Shown here: positions 1 to 6,905 of the stretch, one piece after another | Layout of the letters: each line of letters opens with the position of its first letter | Numbering within the stretch: the stretch's first letter is position 1 | Assembly: GCA_023251595.1 (NCBI GenBank) | Contig: JAHEYM010000061.1 | Coordinates: 1-12,256 of the forward strand | DNA length: 12,256 nucleotides | Reading direction: 5' to 3' | Origin: Bacteroidota bacterium | GTDB lineage: Bacteria; Bacteroidota; Bacteroidia; AKYH767-A; JABDAW01 | The notes under the pieces: generated by a model | Told to the model about the DNA's origin: nothing | The model's database searches: none | Seen by the model: the letters and a program-made list of their open reading frames with translations, nothing else | Position numbers and translations under genes: made by a program

Positions 1-112
1 AGCCATATTGAGTTTGCCGGTTGTGGAGAAAAATCCGCTTTGGATGATCTTCATTCTTCATAATGAATGTGATAAGTTGTTTTTCTCCGGCACCGGTGCT
101 TTTAAAAACATC

Positions 113-146
113 TTACTTTCTTTTCGCTTGATCGAAAAGAAAGTAA
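113..146. repeat. Perfect 14-bp inverted repeat (hairpin)
   Basis: The arms TTACTTTCTTTTCG (113-126) and CGAAAAGAAAGTAA (133-146) are perfectly complementary around the 6-nt loop CTTGAT. A partial echo of the right side, GAAAAGATCAAGG, follows within 25 bp. From memory, very similar hairpins recur between genes in Bacteroidota genomes, but I cannot verify copy number here. No T-tract follows the right arm, so a plain rho-independent terminator is not the natural reading. Confidence 0.75.
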
Positions 147-396
147 CAAAGAAAAGATCAAGGCTGATGAATATTCCGGCGCAACTCTTTTTCTGCGATT
201 TTGCTGAACAGTCCCCTATCCATTTCCGAAGATCAATTCATTATAAGACTTAGGACTGTTCCTGCTTTTGTACTTATATATATATCTTGCACCAAAATCT
301 CAGAAAGAGTTGACAGCCGGAATATTCAAAGGCCGTCGGACGGTGATATCAATTTCAAATGTAAATGGACAAACAACAATAAAACGTTCGGTAAAA

Positions 397-409
397 GCTC
401 CGTAGGAGC
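397..409. repeat. Short hairpin GCTCC-GTA-GGAGC, start of a repeat-like segment
   Basis: A 5-bp stem with a 3-nt loop. It is followed about 40 bp later by a related string, GTGCGTCCGTAAAGG (448-462). The segment 385-500 resembles short interspersed hairpin elements that I recall from Bacteroidota intergenic DNA. It runs directly into the transposase remnant, so it probably marks the junction where the 5' part of that gene was lost or replaced. The family assignment is recall only. Confidence 0.45.
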
Positions 410-437
410 GCAAGATTGGTAGATAGGAATTCGCCCC

Positions 438-863
438 ATGATATCCGGTGCGTCCGTAAAGGTTGCAGATATATATATGTATAGGAAACATTGCGTAGGC
501 GGAATAAAATCTGTAACGAATAATAAGATATCGTTCGAATATAAAGATTACCGCGATGGTGCAAAAAAACATTTAATGGAATTAGACGGAATCGAATTTA
601 TTCGAAGGTTTTCGAAGCATATTTTGCCGAAAGGATTTACGCGCATTCGGCACTACGGAATTCTCAGTAGTACCCGGAAGAAAATAACGATTCCACAAAT
701 TATCGATCAATTGGAACAAATACCCATCGTGAAAATAGAAAGTCGGGAAATAAAGGTATATAACCCGAAACTTTGCCCTTGTTGCAAAACGGAGACGATG
801 ATAACAATCGAATTGTTGCTACGCGGACCTCCAGCATTATCCAAATACCATAAAGAAAAATAA
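438..863 (+). pseudogene. IS91-family transposase, C-terminal remnant
   Basis: The 141-residue open frame matches, by recognition, the C-terminal part of IS91-type (Y1/Y2 HUH rolling-circle) transposases. Seen in it are FEYKDYRDG, the EFIRRF...HILPKGF.RIRHYG block (residues about 53-74) and a terminal zinc-ribbon-like CPCC (about 113-116) followed by RGPP. Convincing similarity begins only around residue 23. The first 20 or so residues translate a repeat-like segment and are probably not ancestral. Family members are usually 350-400 residues or more, and the N-terminal zinc finger, HUH motif and catalytic tyrosine region are absent. It is therefore a 5'-truncated, inactive relic. No promoter or ribosome binding site is evident at the ATG, and the true 5' boundary is uncertain. 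Confidence 0.75.
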
Positions 864-1114
864 TAAAATTAACCATTGTCCCTATCAAGGAGGGACGACA
901 AGAAAATTCCATTGCAAAAATTAAAATGATTCATAAATATTTATATATAAAATGCCGGGTATCTCCGTAATAAGAAGAACGATGAATAAAATATTGTAAT
1001 TTCCCTGCTCGATTAGCCGCTTTTGACTTGAAAAATTTGTTTTCTTTCGCCATTAAGGAATACAGTATTCGGCGAAAACCCCATAACTAAGAAAAACTAC
1101 CGGAGGTTCCGTGC
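864..1114. other. Intergenic, probable 3' end region of the IS91 relic
   Basis: There is no coding sequence of note. The stretch contains a 6-bp hairpin (GTCCCT/AGGGAC, 878-896) just after the transposase stop and the bulged hairpin at 1045-1077. IS91-type elements carry their rolling-circle origin (oriIS) with a short hairpin downstream of the transposase, so part of this stretch may be that end. The element's exact boundary cannot be set from sequence alone. Confidence 0.4.
1045..1077. repeat. 13-bp hairpin with a 6-nt bulge, possible IS91 terminus
   Basis: The outer arms TTTCGCC (1045-1051) and GGCGAAA (1071-1077) are complementary. The inner arms GAATAC (1058-1063) and GTATTC (1065-1070) close on a single A. 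ATTAAG (1052-1057) is left bulged on the left side. The right arm leads into AAACCCC. A hairpin near the 3' end is expected for the oriIS of IS91-like elements, so that is my best guess; a leftover palindrome of another repeat is equally possible. Confidence 0.5.
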
Positions 1115-1170
1115 AACATCGGCTTCATCGCAGGCACTTCGTGCGCGACGAATCCTTGGTTGTTATCGGC
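1115..1170 (-). repeat. attC-like site 3' of the OLD nuclease gene (degenerate)
   Basis: On the minus strand the core GCCGATAAC (1170-1162) is followed by a hairpin with arms 1124-1131 and 1145-1152 (7 of 8 paired). Inside is GCAC-TTC-GTGC (1134-1144) with two bulged bases, and then GTT (1117-1115). The AAC...GTT ends, inner stem and unpaired spacers give a 50-60 bp figure close to a minimal attC. However, the outer box beyond AAC/GTT does not pair, so this may be a decayed site or a coincidental hairpin next to a genuine core. Confidence 0.35.
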
Positions 1171-1188
1171 TGTTCTTCTGTCCGTCCG
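1162..1188 (-). repeat. 27-bp cassette-boundary repeat, copy 1
   Basis: This segment is 25 of 27 bases identical to 3021-3047, differing only at two positions. It starts with GTTATCGGCTGT on the plus strand and continues with a pyrimidine-rich CTTCTGTCC and then TCCG. It sits 28 bp beyond the stop codon of the OLD nuclease gene, matching the position of the second copy behind the HD-ATPase gene. The repeat itself is a direct observation. Confidence 0.85.
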
Positions 1189-1216
1189 TTGTGGTGTCAT
1201 TTCTAATTTCGCTCCT

Positions 1217-3007
1217 TCACTCATAAATAATAGCGATTTTCCCTGCAAGTCCTGCTGACAAAGTAAATTCAGGTCTTGCAATTTGTGTCAATGCTAAATA
1301 CGGCTTTGCTTTATCGTTCCTTTCTGTTATTCCAATTTCTTCCTCAATGTCATTGACAAGTATTACTGATTTACCAAAGCCAGCATTTATTACCGATTCA
1401 ATTCCTGCCGAAGAAATGTCAGCACTATTGTGTCCATTAGCGTCTTTGTAAGCTTGATGGTCTTGGTCATAAACCGCTACATACGGAATTCTGAAACTGT
1501 TAAGCAACTTGATGTAAAGTTTAATGCTGTCTTTACCACCACACTCAATAACTGTGTATTCAAAATTAAAGTGTCCTGCTGCTTTTGCTAATCGTGGAAT
1601 GATTGTCTTGTCCGTTGCTCCTTCAACTAAAATTACTTTTTTGGCAAAAAATAATTCGCTGCGTTCTGGGTTTATCCAATAAACTAAATTGAAGTTGGTC
1701 TTATCATTTCCTTCAAAAATGTCAGTGGTAAACTGCCTTACTTTAGAACCTGTTGCGGTGTCAACTTTGTTGACGATGCAAATTGATTTGTAGTCCTCTA
1801 AATCCAAGAAGGAAGCTGAATGTGTGCTAAGAACAATTTGATTGTGTGATAAAGACAATTCTTTAAGTGAAGCATAAAGTTCTTTTTGCGCTTGAGGGTG
1901 TAAATACAATTCAGGTTCTTCAAAGAAAAAGTATGTTGAGTCGGAGGCTTTTCTTTTTTGTGTAGTCGTTGTTTCGGCTGCTGCTTCTTCTTCAGCTTTA
2001 GTTTCTCGTTCTGTTTTCAAATAAGCAGCCCATGATTTTATTAAAGCAAAAATCAAAGAACGCTGTAAGCCGTGTCCTTTTCTACTTATATCCGTTTTCT
2101 TTCCGTCATCAACCCAAACAGATGTGTTTACTTTTAGAACATCGTCAATGTTCGGTGGGGTTATTTCAATATCAATTGTTGTATTCCACTTCTTAAGTTC
2201 GTTTTCAAGATTTTGTTCAAGGGTAGTTATTTCACTAGGTCTTTCAGCGTTATCCTCTCCTTGTTCATTTTTCTTGTTCAAAATCTGAGTGAGTGCTTGC
2301 ATTTGTGTTCTTGCACTTTTGTAATACTCATTTCGTTCTGACATCTTTCCGATTATTTGCGAAAAGAGTTGATTGAAAATTGAATTGCCAGTCATTTTGA
2401 ATTCATCCGTTGCATTCTTAACTGCTGGAATGAAATACACATCACCGAAAATTCCTTTCGCCACATTTTTTGCTCCTAAAAATGCTGACTGCTCAAGAAC
2501 GTATTGAAACTCTAAAGTTGCATGGTTTGCAGTTGTATATTCCTCTTGTGCTGCCTTGATAATATCTTTCGTTAGCCGCCCGCTACTTGGTATAAAATCT
2601 TTCAAAGGTGTTTTTTCAACTTCTTCTCGCTTGCTTAATGCAGAAATACTTTCCTCTTTCAAAAAATCGGTTGTGGGGGCAAACAAGTATCCATTATATG
2701 CTACTTCTCCTTCGCCATTTACCGATTTTCTAACTTTTATTTTGTTGTCTGCTGAAAGATATTTTTTGAATTGGTTTTGGTCAAACTCGTCAAGGTCGGT
2801 AAAGGTTATTTCTACAAATAATTCGTTTGAGCTTCCATGAAAGTCGGGGTCGCTATGGGTTATTGTCCCAAAGAAAAAAAGCAAAGAGGAAATTATGTTT
2901 GACTTACCGTGATTGTTCTGTCCAATGAAAATCATCAACTCTTCAAAGTCAATTTCCTCGTCTGCGATTGAACGCCAATTATGAATTACTACATTTTCAA
3001 TTCTCAT
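1217..3007 (-). CDS. OLD-family ATP-dependent endonuclease (AAA ATPase plus TOPRIM)
   Basis: A 596-residue protein, the usual size of stand-alone OLD (overcoming lysogenization defect) nucleases. An N-terminal SMC/ABC-type ATPase opens with RIENVVIHNWRSI and a Walker A GQNNHGKS (29-36). A signature-like SRKGHGLQRS (308-317), Walker B FFFEEPELYLHP (360-371) and the H-loop STHS (394-397) follow. The TOPRIM domain has VEGATD (461-466, Glu462) and the DQD pair (514-516). All expected catalytic residues appear intact. An acidic/alanine/threonine/lysine linker (337-355) separates the two ATPase halves. Family members cut DNA, and several act in phage defence. The start at 3007 is fixed by the canonical N-terminus. 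It begins 49 nt after the HD-ATPase stop, with a cassette core in between and no separate promoter visible, so co-transcription is likely. No UvrD-like helicase partner is adjacent, so this is not a standard Gabija pair. Confidence 0.92.
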   Translation of the reverse strand: MRIENVVIHNWRSIADEEIDFEELMIFIGQNNHGKSNIISSLLFFFGTITHSDPDFHGSSNELFVEITFTDLDEFDQNQFKKYLSADNKIKVRKSVNGEGEVAYNGYLFAPTTDFLKEESISALSKREEVEKTPLKDFIPSSGRLTKDIIKAAQEEYTTANHATLEFQYVLEQSAFLGAKNVAKGIFGDVYFIPAVKNATDEFKMTGNSIFNQLFSQIIGKMSERNEYYKSARTQMQALTQILNKKNEQGEDNAERPSEITTLEQNLENELKKWNTTIDIEITPPNIDDVLKVNTSVWVDDGKKTDISRKGHGLQRSLIFALIKSWAAYLKTERETKAEEEAAAETTTTQKRKASDSTYFFFEEPELYLHPQAQKELYASLKELSLSHNQIVLSTHSASFLDLEDYKSICIVNKVDTATGSKVRQFTTDIFEGNDKTNFNLVYWINPERSELFFAKKVILVEGATDKTIIPRLAKAAGHFNFEYTVIECGGKDSIKLYIKLLNSFRIPYVAVYDQDHQAYKDANGHNSADISSAGIESVINAGFGKSVILVNDIEEEIGITERNDKAKPYLALTQIARPEFTLSAGLAGKIAIIYE

Positions 3008-3055
3008 TTTTTGTTTATTTGTTATCGGCTGTCCTTCTGTCCATCCGAAGTTGTG
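3008..3055 (-). repeat. Cassette-boundary repeat copy 2, between HD-ATPase and OLD genes
   Basis: The 27-bp segment 3021-3047 matches 1162-1188 at 25 of 27 positions and carries the GCCGATAAC core on the minus strand. Unlike the other sites, no palindrome partner follows. The OLD gene's ATG comes 14 bp beyond the core, so the stem and second box of a full site are missing. The short remainder (3008-3020) is an A-rich leader on the coding strand that probably serves as the ribosome entry region of the OLD gene. Confidence 0.7.
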
Positions 3056-5482
3056 TTATACTAAATTATTAGTCACCCTGTTTAATGCTCTTATAAAATT
3101 CTCGTTGTCAGATTTCTTCAAAATTTCTAGAAGTGCTGTCCAATACTCTGGTGTTACTGAATTTGAAAGTTCTGTGCATATTACAAAAGCAAGTTGCTCT
3201 TCAAAATCAAACCATTTTTCACTTATAATAATTTCAGTTCGAGGTGAATTAAGGTCTAAATCTCTATTACCACAAATATCAACTACTAATGTCAAAGGGA
3301 ATGGAAAGGAAATTTTTACTTGATTCTCTTTTCTTCTCCAAGATTCAGGAAAAAGCGATGATGGAACTTCTATACCATGCAGAGATAGTCTTGATTCTGA
3401 TTCTGCTAATTTTCTTGTCGAACTGTCTTTGCTTATACCTCCATCATCATTTACTGTTATTGAGTTTGATTCTTGTGTTATAGAATTTGTGGAAACCCAA
3501 AGTTTCTTTTCGAGAGTGTAGCTTTCATCTTCAACTGTAATTTCTATTGATGTTAAGTCAATTTTCTCAACTGGTTTTCCATGACTTTCCAAAATAGCCA
3601 CTAATGCAGAACCTATTAGTCCTTCTTCTTTTCTGTCTAACGAAATTTCAAAAACCTTTATGTTTTCATTTTCGTCCCAAGTATAATTTTTAAGTGAAAT
3701 TGCCGTAACCTCCTTAAAGCTATTCTCATCTCTTACTTTTTGGTGTGAAGTGGTATGTATATTAATTTTGAAAGGTGGGTTTGGAATTACATTTTCAACC
3801 GATTTTATAAATGCAGTTTCTGTCATTTTCTCCCACGGATTCCGAGTTTTTCTAAGAATTAGCTTTGTTGTTGTTCCTGGTAATTCTCGTTTGCCTTCTC
3901 TAATCCAAAAAACACTTTCTTGCCCTTCAACGGTTATATTTAAGGCATCGCTTGATTTGTGTTGAGCATAAACTCTTTTCGTGTCAACGATTAAAGTGTC
4001 TGCAACCATGAAGCAGGACAATATGCCAATACCAAATCTTGATGTTGGTGTAAAGTCTGCATTTGTTTCGGACTTTATGTTATAAAAGTCTGTTGATTTA
4101 TAAAATGACGAGCCGACTTTTGAGTAATATTTATCAATAATATCTTGGTCCATTCCTGTTCCATTATCTTCTATTTCAAGAATGATGTCTTTGTCGTCTG
4201 TGTAATACTTAACGAAAATTTCTGGCTGGTATAAGTTGCCCCATTTTTTTTCTTGTGCTTGTCTAAGTAAGCAAGCATCAATAGAATTTTGTAATAGTTC
4301 ACGAAGTGCAACTTCTGGATTTCCGTAAAGCTTTGTCCCCATTAAGAGGTCAATGACTTGCCGTTTACTTAAATTGAATTGGGTGTCTCGATAAATATAT
4401 AACGGTTGATTATGAATGTTCTTTTTGGTTGTGATTTTTTCACGATTTACTTTGAATGGAAACTTGACAAAAATTTCTCTGCTTTTGCTTTTATTAAATT
4501 CATTCAAATTTGAAATTACATTATTACATACACTTAATTCATGGTCAATAAAATCACAGAACTGGTGTATTGATGCTTCAATAGCGGGGTGATTGCATTT
4601 AGCATTGAACTGAATTAAATCTGTGCTAATTTCCCAAGCCTCAACTGCTCTATGTTTATTCCATTCTTTCAATGAAACAGGGTTTCTAACGTATAAGTGA
4701 GAAAACAAAATTGGGGGTGTTCGTTTAGCATCAAAATCTAAAATGTCGGCTAACCTTAAAATAACTCCAATTAAGGGTAAACAAGCAAATGTGCTTTCAG
4801 CACACAAGTAATTTTTATCAAGGTCAAGGAGAGTTAAAGCATCTTCATTATGGCTGTAACAAATTTGGGCAAATTCAACTGTCAAGTCAGTGTCACGGTA
4901 AACTATCTTTCCATTCCAGTCTCTTTCAATTATTTCTCTTGCTCTGTCGGCATGAGTTTGTCGGATAAATTCAGTTACCAAATATGCTTTTATCGTGTCT
5001 GCATGAGTGTTCTTCCCTTGATTTATAAGTCGCTCAATAATTTCATGCTGGTCAGGTCTTGCTGAATAAAAACGTTTTAATTCATTAAAAGATTTTTCTT
5101 CATCCTCGTCAATTTCAGGCTCGTCATCCCAAACTTTTTTCCAAGTCATGACTTGTTTTTCGTCAGGCGACATTCCAATGTCATGGAAGAATGCACTTAA
5201 AACCAAAAGCATTAGTTCGGGTGATGATAAATTCTTGATTGTTTGCTCAGGCATTAATTTTTCCATCAAGTTCAAAACTCTGAAAAGATGGTCGCCATCA
5301 TGGAGAGTAAATTCTCCCATGTGTTTAATTATTGTCTTTGTTCGTTGAAAGGCATAGGAAACTGCTGTATCAACTAATGCAATTACATCTGTGTCCTTGT
5401 CCACACATTTGGTTTTTAATGTCGTATAAATTACACTCTTCTGAAGTCGTAGTAAAAATTCGTCTTTATAGTCGTCTGCCAT
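3056..5482 (-). CDS. HD-domain / Hsp90-like GHKL ATPase fusion protein
   Basis: An 808-residue protein with two recognisable parts. Residues about 45-260 look like a metal-dependent HD hydrolase: HDGDH (61-65), FHDIG with the HD pair at 100-101, THAD (176-179), YSHNED (209-214) and RLADILDFD (243-251). Residues about 365-600 form a Bergerat-fold GHKL ATPase closest to Hsp90/HtpG: N-box RELLQNSIDA (394-403), DNGTGM (439-444) and the glycine loop RFGIGILS (482-489). The remaining 200 residues are beta-rich with no match that I know. Hsp90 proper lacks an HD domain, so this is not a housekeeping HtpG. HD nucleases and GHKL ATPases both recur in bacterial conflict systems, and its placement just upstream of an OLD nuclease fits that. 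The ATG at 5482 lies 51 nt from the preceding cassette core, and no clear promoter is seen. Confidence 0.88.
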   Translation of the reverse strand: MADDYKDEFLLRLQKSVIYTTLKTKCVDKDTDVIALVDTAVSYAFQRTKTIIKHMGEFTLHDGDHLFRVLNLMEKLMPEQTIKNLSSPELMLLVLSAFFHDIGMSPDEKQVMTWKKVWDDEPEIDEDEEKSFNELKRFYSARPDQHEIIERLINQGKNTHADTIKAYLVTEFIRQTHADRAREIIERDWNGKIVYRDTDLTVEFAQICYSHNEDALTLLDLDKNYLCAESTFACLPLIGVILRLADILDFDAKRTPPILFSHLYVRNPVSLKEWNKHRAVEAWEISTDLIQFNAKCNHPAIEASIHQFCDFIDHELSVCNNVISNLNEFNKSKSREIFVKFPFKVNREKITTKKNIHNQPLYIYRDTQFNLSKRQVIDLLMGTKLYGNPEVALRELLQNSIDACLLRQAQEKKWGNLYQPEIFVKYYTDDKDIILEIEDNGTGMDQDIIDKYYSKVGSSFYKSTDFYNIKSETNADFTPTSRFGIGILSCFMVADTLIVDTKRVYAQHKSSDALNITVEGQESVFWIREGKRELPGTTTKLILRKTRNPWEKMTETAFIKSVENVIPNPPFKINIHTTSHQKVRDENSFKEVTAISLKNYTWDENENIKVFEISLDRKEEGLIGSALVAILESHGKPVEKIDLTSIEITVEDESYTLEKKLWVSTNSITQESNSITVNDDGGISKDSSTRKLAESESRLSLHGIEVPSSLFPESWRRKENQVKISFPFPLTLVVDICGNRDLDLNSPRTEIIISEKWFDFEEQLAFVICTELSNSVTPEYWTALLEILKKSDNENFIRALNRVTNNLV

Positions 5483-5533
5483 GAGTTTATTTTAAGTCCT
5501 GTTGGTTGATGTTAGCACTGTCGCCATAGAATA

Positions 5534-5689
5534 GCCGATAACGTGCGGATTATTAATGAAGTTTTTAAAAAGGGGGTTTAAAGAGCTGTTCTCTTTCACC
5601 TACCAACAATGTATATAGATAGCACGTCACTTTCAACCACAATTAAAGCCCCCTTTTTAAAAATTTCATTTAATAATAATGTTATCGGC
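5534..5689 (-). repeat. 156-bp attC-like palindromic site
   Basis: The ends GCCGATAAC (5534-5542) and GTTATCGGC (5681-5689) pair perfectly over 9 bp. Next comes an asymmetric unpaired spacer (6 nt at 5543-5548 against 3 nt at 5678-5680). An inner stem pairs 5549-5576 with 5649-5677: 15 bp are perfect (5562-5576 with 5649-5663), one pair is G-T, and T5671 is extrahelical. A further 5 bp (5577-5581 with 5643-5647) follow after bulged G5648, leaving a loop of about 60 nt. This order (R box, unpaired spacer, L box with extrahelical base, variable terminal structure) is that of an integron attC. It lies 29 bp past the stop of the membrane-protein gene and 51 nt before the HD-ATPase gene. Confidence 0.6.
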
Positions 5690-5718
5690 AACTTTTCTCT
5701 TCTACCGAAGCTGACGAA

Positions 5719-6393
5719 TTATCCAAATGGCGCTTCAAATTTGTTCGGAGTTATACTTGGCAAATCAATGATGTTTCTGTCAATGCAAACCAGCCCGACA
5801 CCTTTGCAGTTTATGAATACCCTGCATTTATTCTCCGAGAATTTATCTATGTGAAAAATGAAAATCACCCTTTCTTCTCGGTTCAGTTGAACAATTGTGT
5901 ATTTATGAAGATTTTGTTTTTCAGGATTCTTTTCAAGTTTGTTTGTTCCTTGTTTAGATTTCGTTTCGTCTTTGACTATAACTGCATTTTCATCGAACTC
6001 AAATACGATTTCACAAGAATCAACGTCAATAGTGGTGTTATTGATTAATTCAAATTCTTTGTAAATAGAAGTAGAACCAAGAGTGGCTTTCTCTTGAATA
6101 GTTTTCAAAGTTAATTTCGGTAACTTTCTTTCAGCTTCTCTATCCTTTAAAGTTTGTCTTCTTGTATAATATGCACCTGCAAAGCCACCAGAGCAAAACG
6201 AAACAACGAATCCGATAATAATTAGTACCCATTGAAAACTAGTCGTTTCGTTTTGTGACTTCTGTATTGGTGGTAAATTAGCAACTGCTTTCGCAGCAGT
6301 ATCAGCAACAGCTTTTAAAGTTGTATCCAATAAGTGACTTACAGAATGCGAGTCTGCTATCGTAGGAATAATATTTAAAAGATAGTGTAGCAC
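5719..6393 (-). CDS. Single-pass membrane protein of unknown function
   Basis: A 224-residue protein that I do not recognise. Residues 1-50 are a mildly amphipathic, alanine-rich segment. One clear transmembrane helix spans about 53-76 (WVLIIIGFVVSFCSGGFAGAYY). It is followed by RRQTLKDREAERK, which by the positive-inside rule places the 150-residue, beta-rich, lysine/glutamate-rich C-terminal domain in the cytoplasm. The start is GTG at 6391-6393; the frame contains no other methionine, so a non-ATG start is required. It begins 9 nt after the stop of the upstream PD-(D/E)XK-like gene, with no Shine-Dalgarno, so the two are almost certainly one operon and perhaps translationally coupled. The membrane anchor next to a nuclease-like protein invites an effector or sensor role, but nothing in the sequence proves it. 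Confidence 0.75.
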   Translation of the reverse strand: MLHYLLNIIPTIADSHSVSHLLDTTLKAVADTAAKAVANLPPIQKSQNETTSFQWVLIIIGFVVSFCSGGFAGAYYTRRQTLKDREAERKLPKLTLKTIQEKATLGSTSIYKEFELINNTTIDVDSCEIVFEFDENAVIVKDETKSKQGTNKLEKNPEKQNLHKYTIVQLNREERVIFIFHIDKFSENKCRVFINCKGVGLVCIDRNIIDLPSITPNKFEAPFG

Positions 6394-6402
6394 TCTAAGT
6401 TT

Positions 6403-6795
6403 CTATTCGTAGTTAAGTTGTAAAACATTTTGCGCGTCAACCCAATAAGTCCCAAACTTTACAGAATAAATACCATACGTCCTGCAAATGGTTTCAGCTT
6501 TTTCTCTTAATTGGCTGGGTACAAGTAAATAAAATGTCCCTCCTAATGTTGAATATTGTTTCCATTGTTGCACTTCGCTGTGCGATACAGTTTCTACCGT
6601 TTCAACCTCAATAATGTATTGAACAGTGTTATTACCTATTTGTGTTAAAATAATGTCGGGGTATAGATTGCCAATTCTTGTCCTTTGCTGACCTCCTGGA
6701 TTTGTGTAAACTGTAAAGCTACCAGTAAGTCGTCCAGCGGCAATATCAATTACCCTGTCGTGATAAGTTTGGGAATCGAAATTTCTTATTGCCAT
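6403..6795 (-). CDS. Small PD-(D/E)XK-like protein
   Basis: A 130-residue protein. The middle reads as the restriction-endonuclease fold core: LYPDIIL (44-50, Asp47) at the end of a strand, then a hydrophobic strand QYIIEVET (59-66) with Glu63 and Glu65, then a helix containing QQWKQY (76-81) and a final hydrophobic strand TFYLLVP (87-93). Spacing between Asp47 and the ExE fits PD-(D/E)XK nucleases, but the usual lysine is replaced by Glu65. Lys79 in the next helix could be a migrated lysine, or the protein may be an inactive or binding-only member. I know of similar hypothetical proteins with the IEVET motif but no established function. It is the first gene of a two-gene operon with the membrane protein, and a good -7 promoter box lies 24 bp upstream of its ATG. 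Confidence 0.7.
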   Translation of the reverse strand: MAIRNFDSQTYHDRVIDIAAGRLTGSFTVYTNPGGQQRTRIGNLYPDIILTQIGNNTVQYIIEVETVETVSHSEVQQWKQYSTLGGTFYLLVPSQLREKAETICRTYGIYSVKFGTYWVDAQNVLQLNYE

Positions 6796-6818
6796 ATTAT
6801 TTCTACTTTTAAAGAGTT

Positions 6819-6826
6819 CAAAGATA
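6819..6826 (-). promoter_or_regulatory. Bacteroidota -7 promoter box for the two-gene operon
   Basis: The minus strand reads TATCTTTG, an exact match to the Bacteroidota sigma-A -7 consensus TAnnTTTG, 24 bp before the ATG at 6795. The expected -33 TTTG is not convincing (the region is AT-rich, TTTAATTAAG). The box lies inside the cassette, between the attC-like site and the gene, which would make this cassette independent of an external integron promoter. Confidence 0.5.
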
Positions 6827-6905
6827 AAAATTTGAGGATTCTTAATTAAATATTTATGTCTTTCTCTTTCAGTTTGCTGCGTTAGTTGTGTTACGCTTTA
6901 AAGTT

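Larger units (their letters stand above)
1..437. other. Non-coding, repeat-bearing left flank
   Basis: No credible gene is seen here. The short open frames lack recognisable protein sequence and read through hairpin repeats. The stretch holds an inverted repeat at 113-146, a small hairpin around CCGTCGGACGG near 332-342, and a hairpin at 397-409 that opens a repeat-like segment running into the transposase remnant. Apart from these I see nothing that can be assigned. Confidence 0.6.

Noticed and set aside
8..253. 81-codon open frame at the left edge
   Set aside because: It crosses the 113-146 hairpin and its protein is unlike any family known to me. It could in principle be a fragment of something further left, but nothing supports that.
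1217..3007. Gabija (GajA) or PARIS assignment for the OLD-type gene
   Set aside because: No UvrD/PcrA-like helicase (GajB) lies beside it. The ATPase and TOPRIM parts are in one protein rather than the separate AriA/AriB of PARIS.
3056..5482. Housekeeping chaperone HtpG
   Set aside because: The GHKL motifs are Hsp90-like, but an HD hydrolase region precedes them, the rest of the Hsp90 sequence is not recognisable and the context is accessory.
5562..5663. Rho-independent terminator formed by the 15-bp stem
   Set aside because: The loop is over 60 nt and the T-run lies inside the stem rather than after it. The outer boxes shared with other sites are better explained as recombination-type ends, although a secondary terminating effect is possible.
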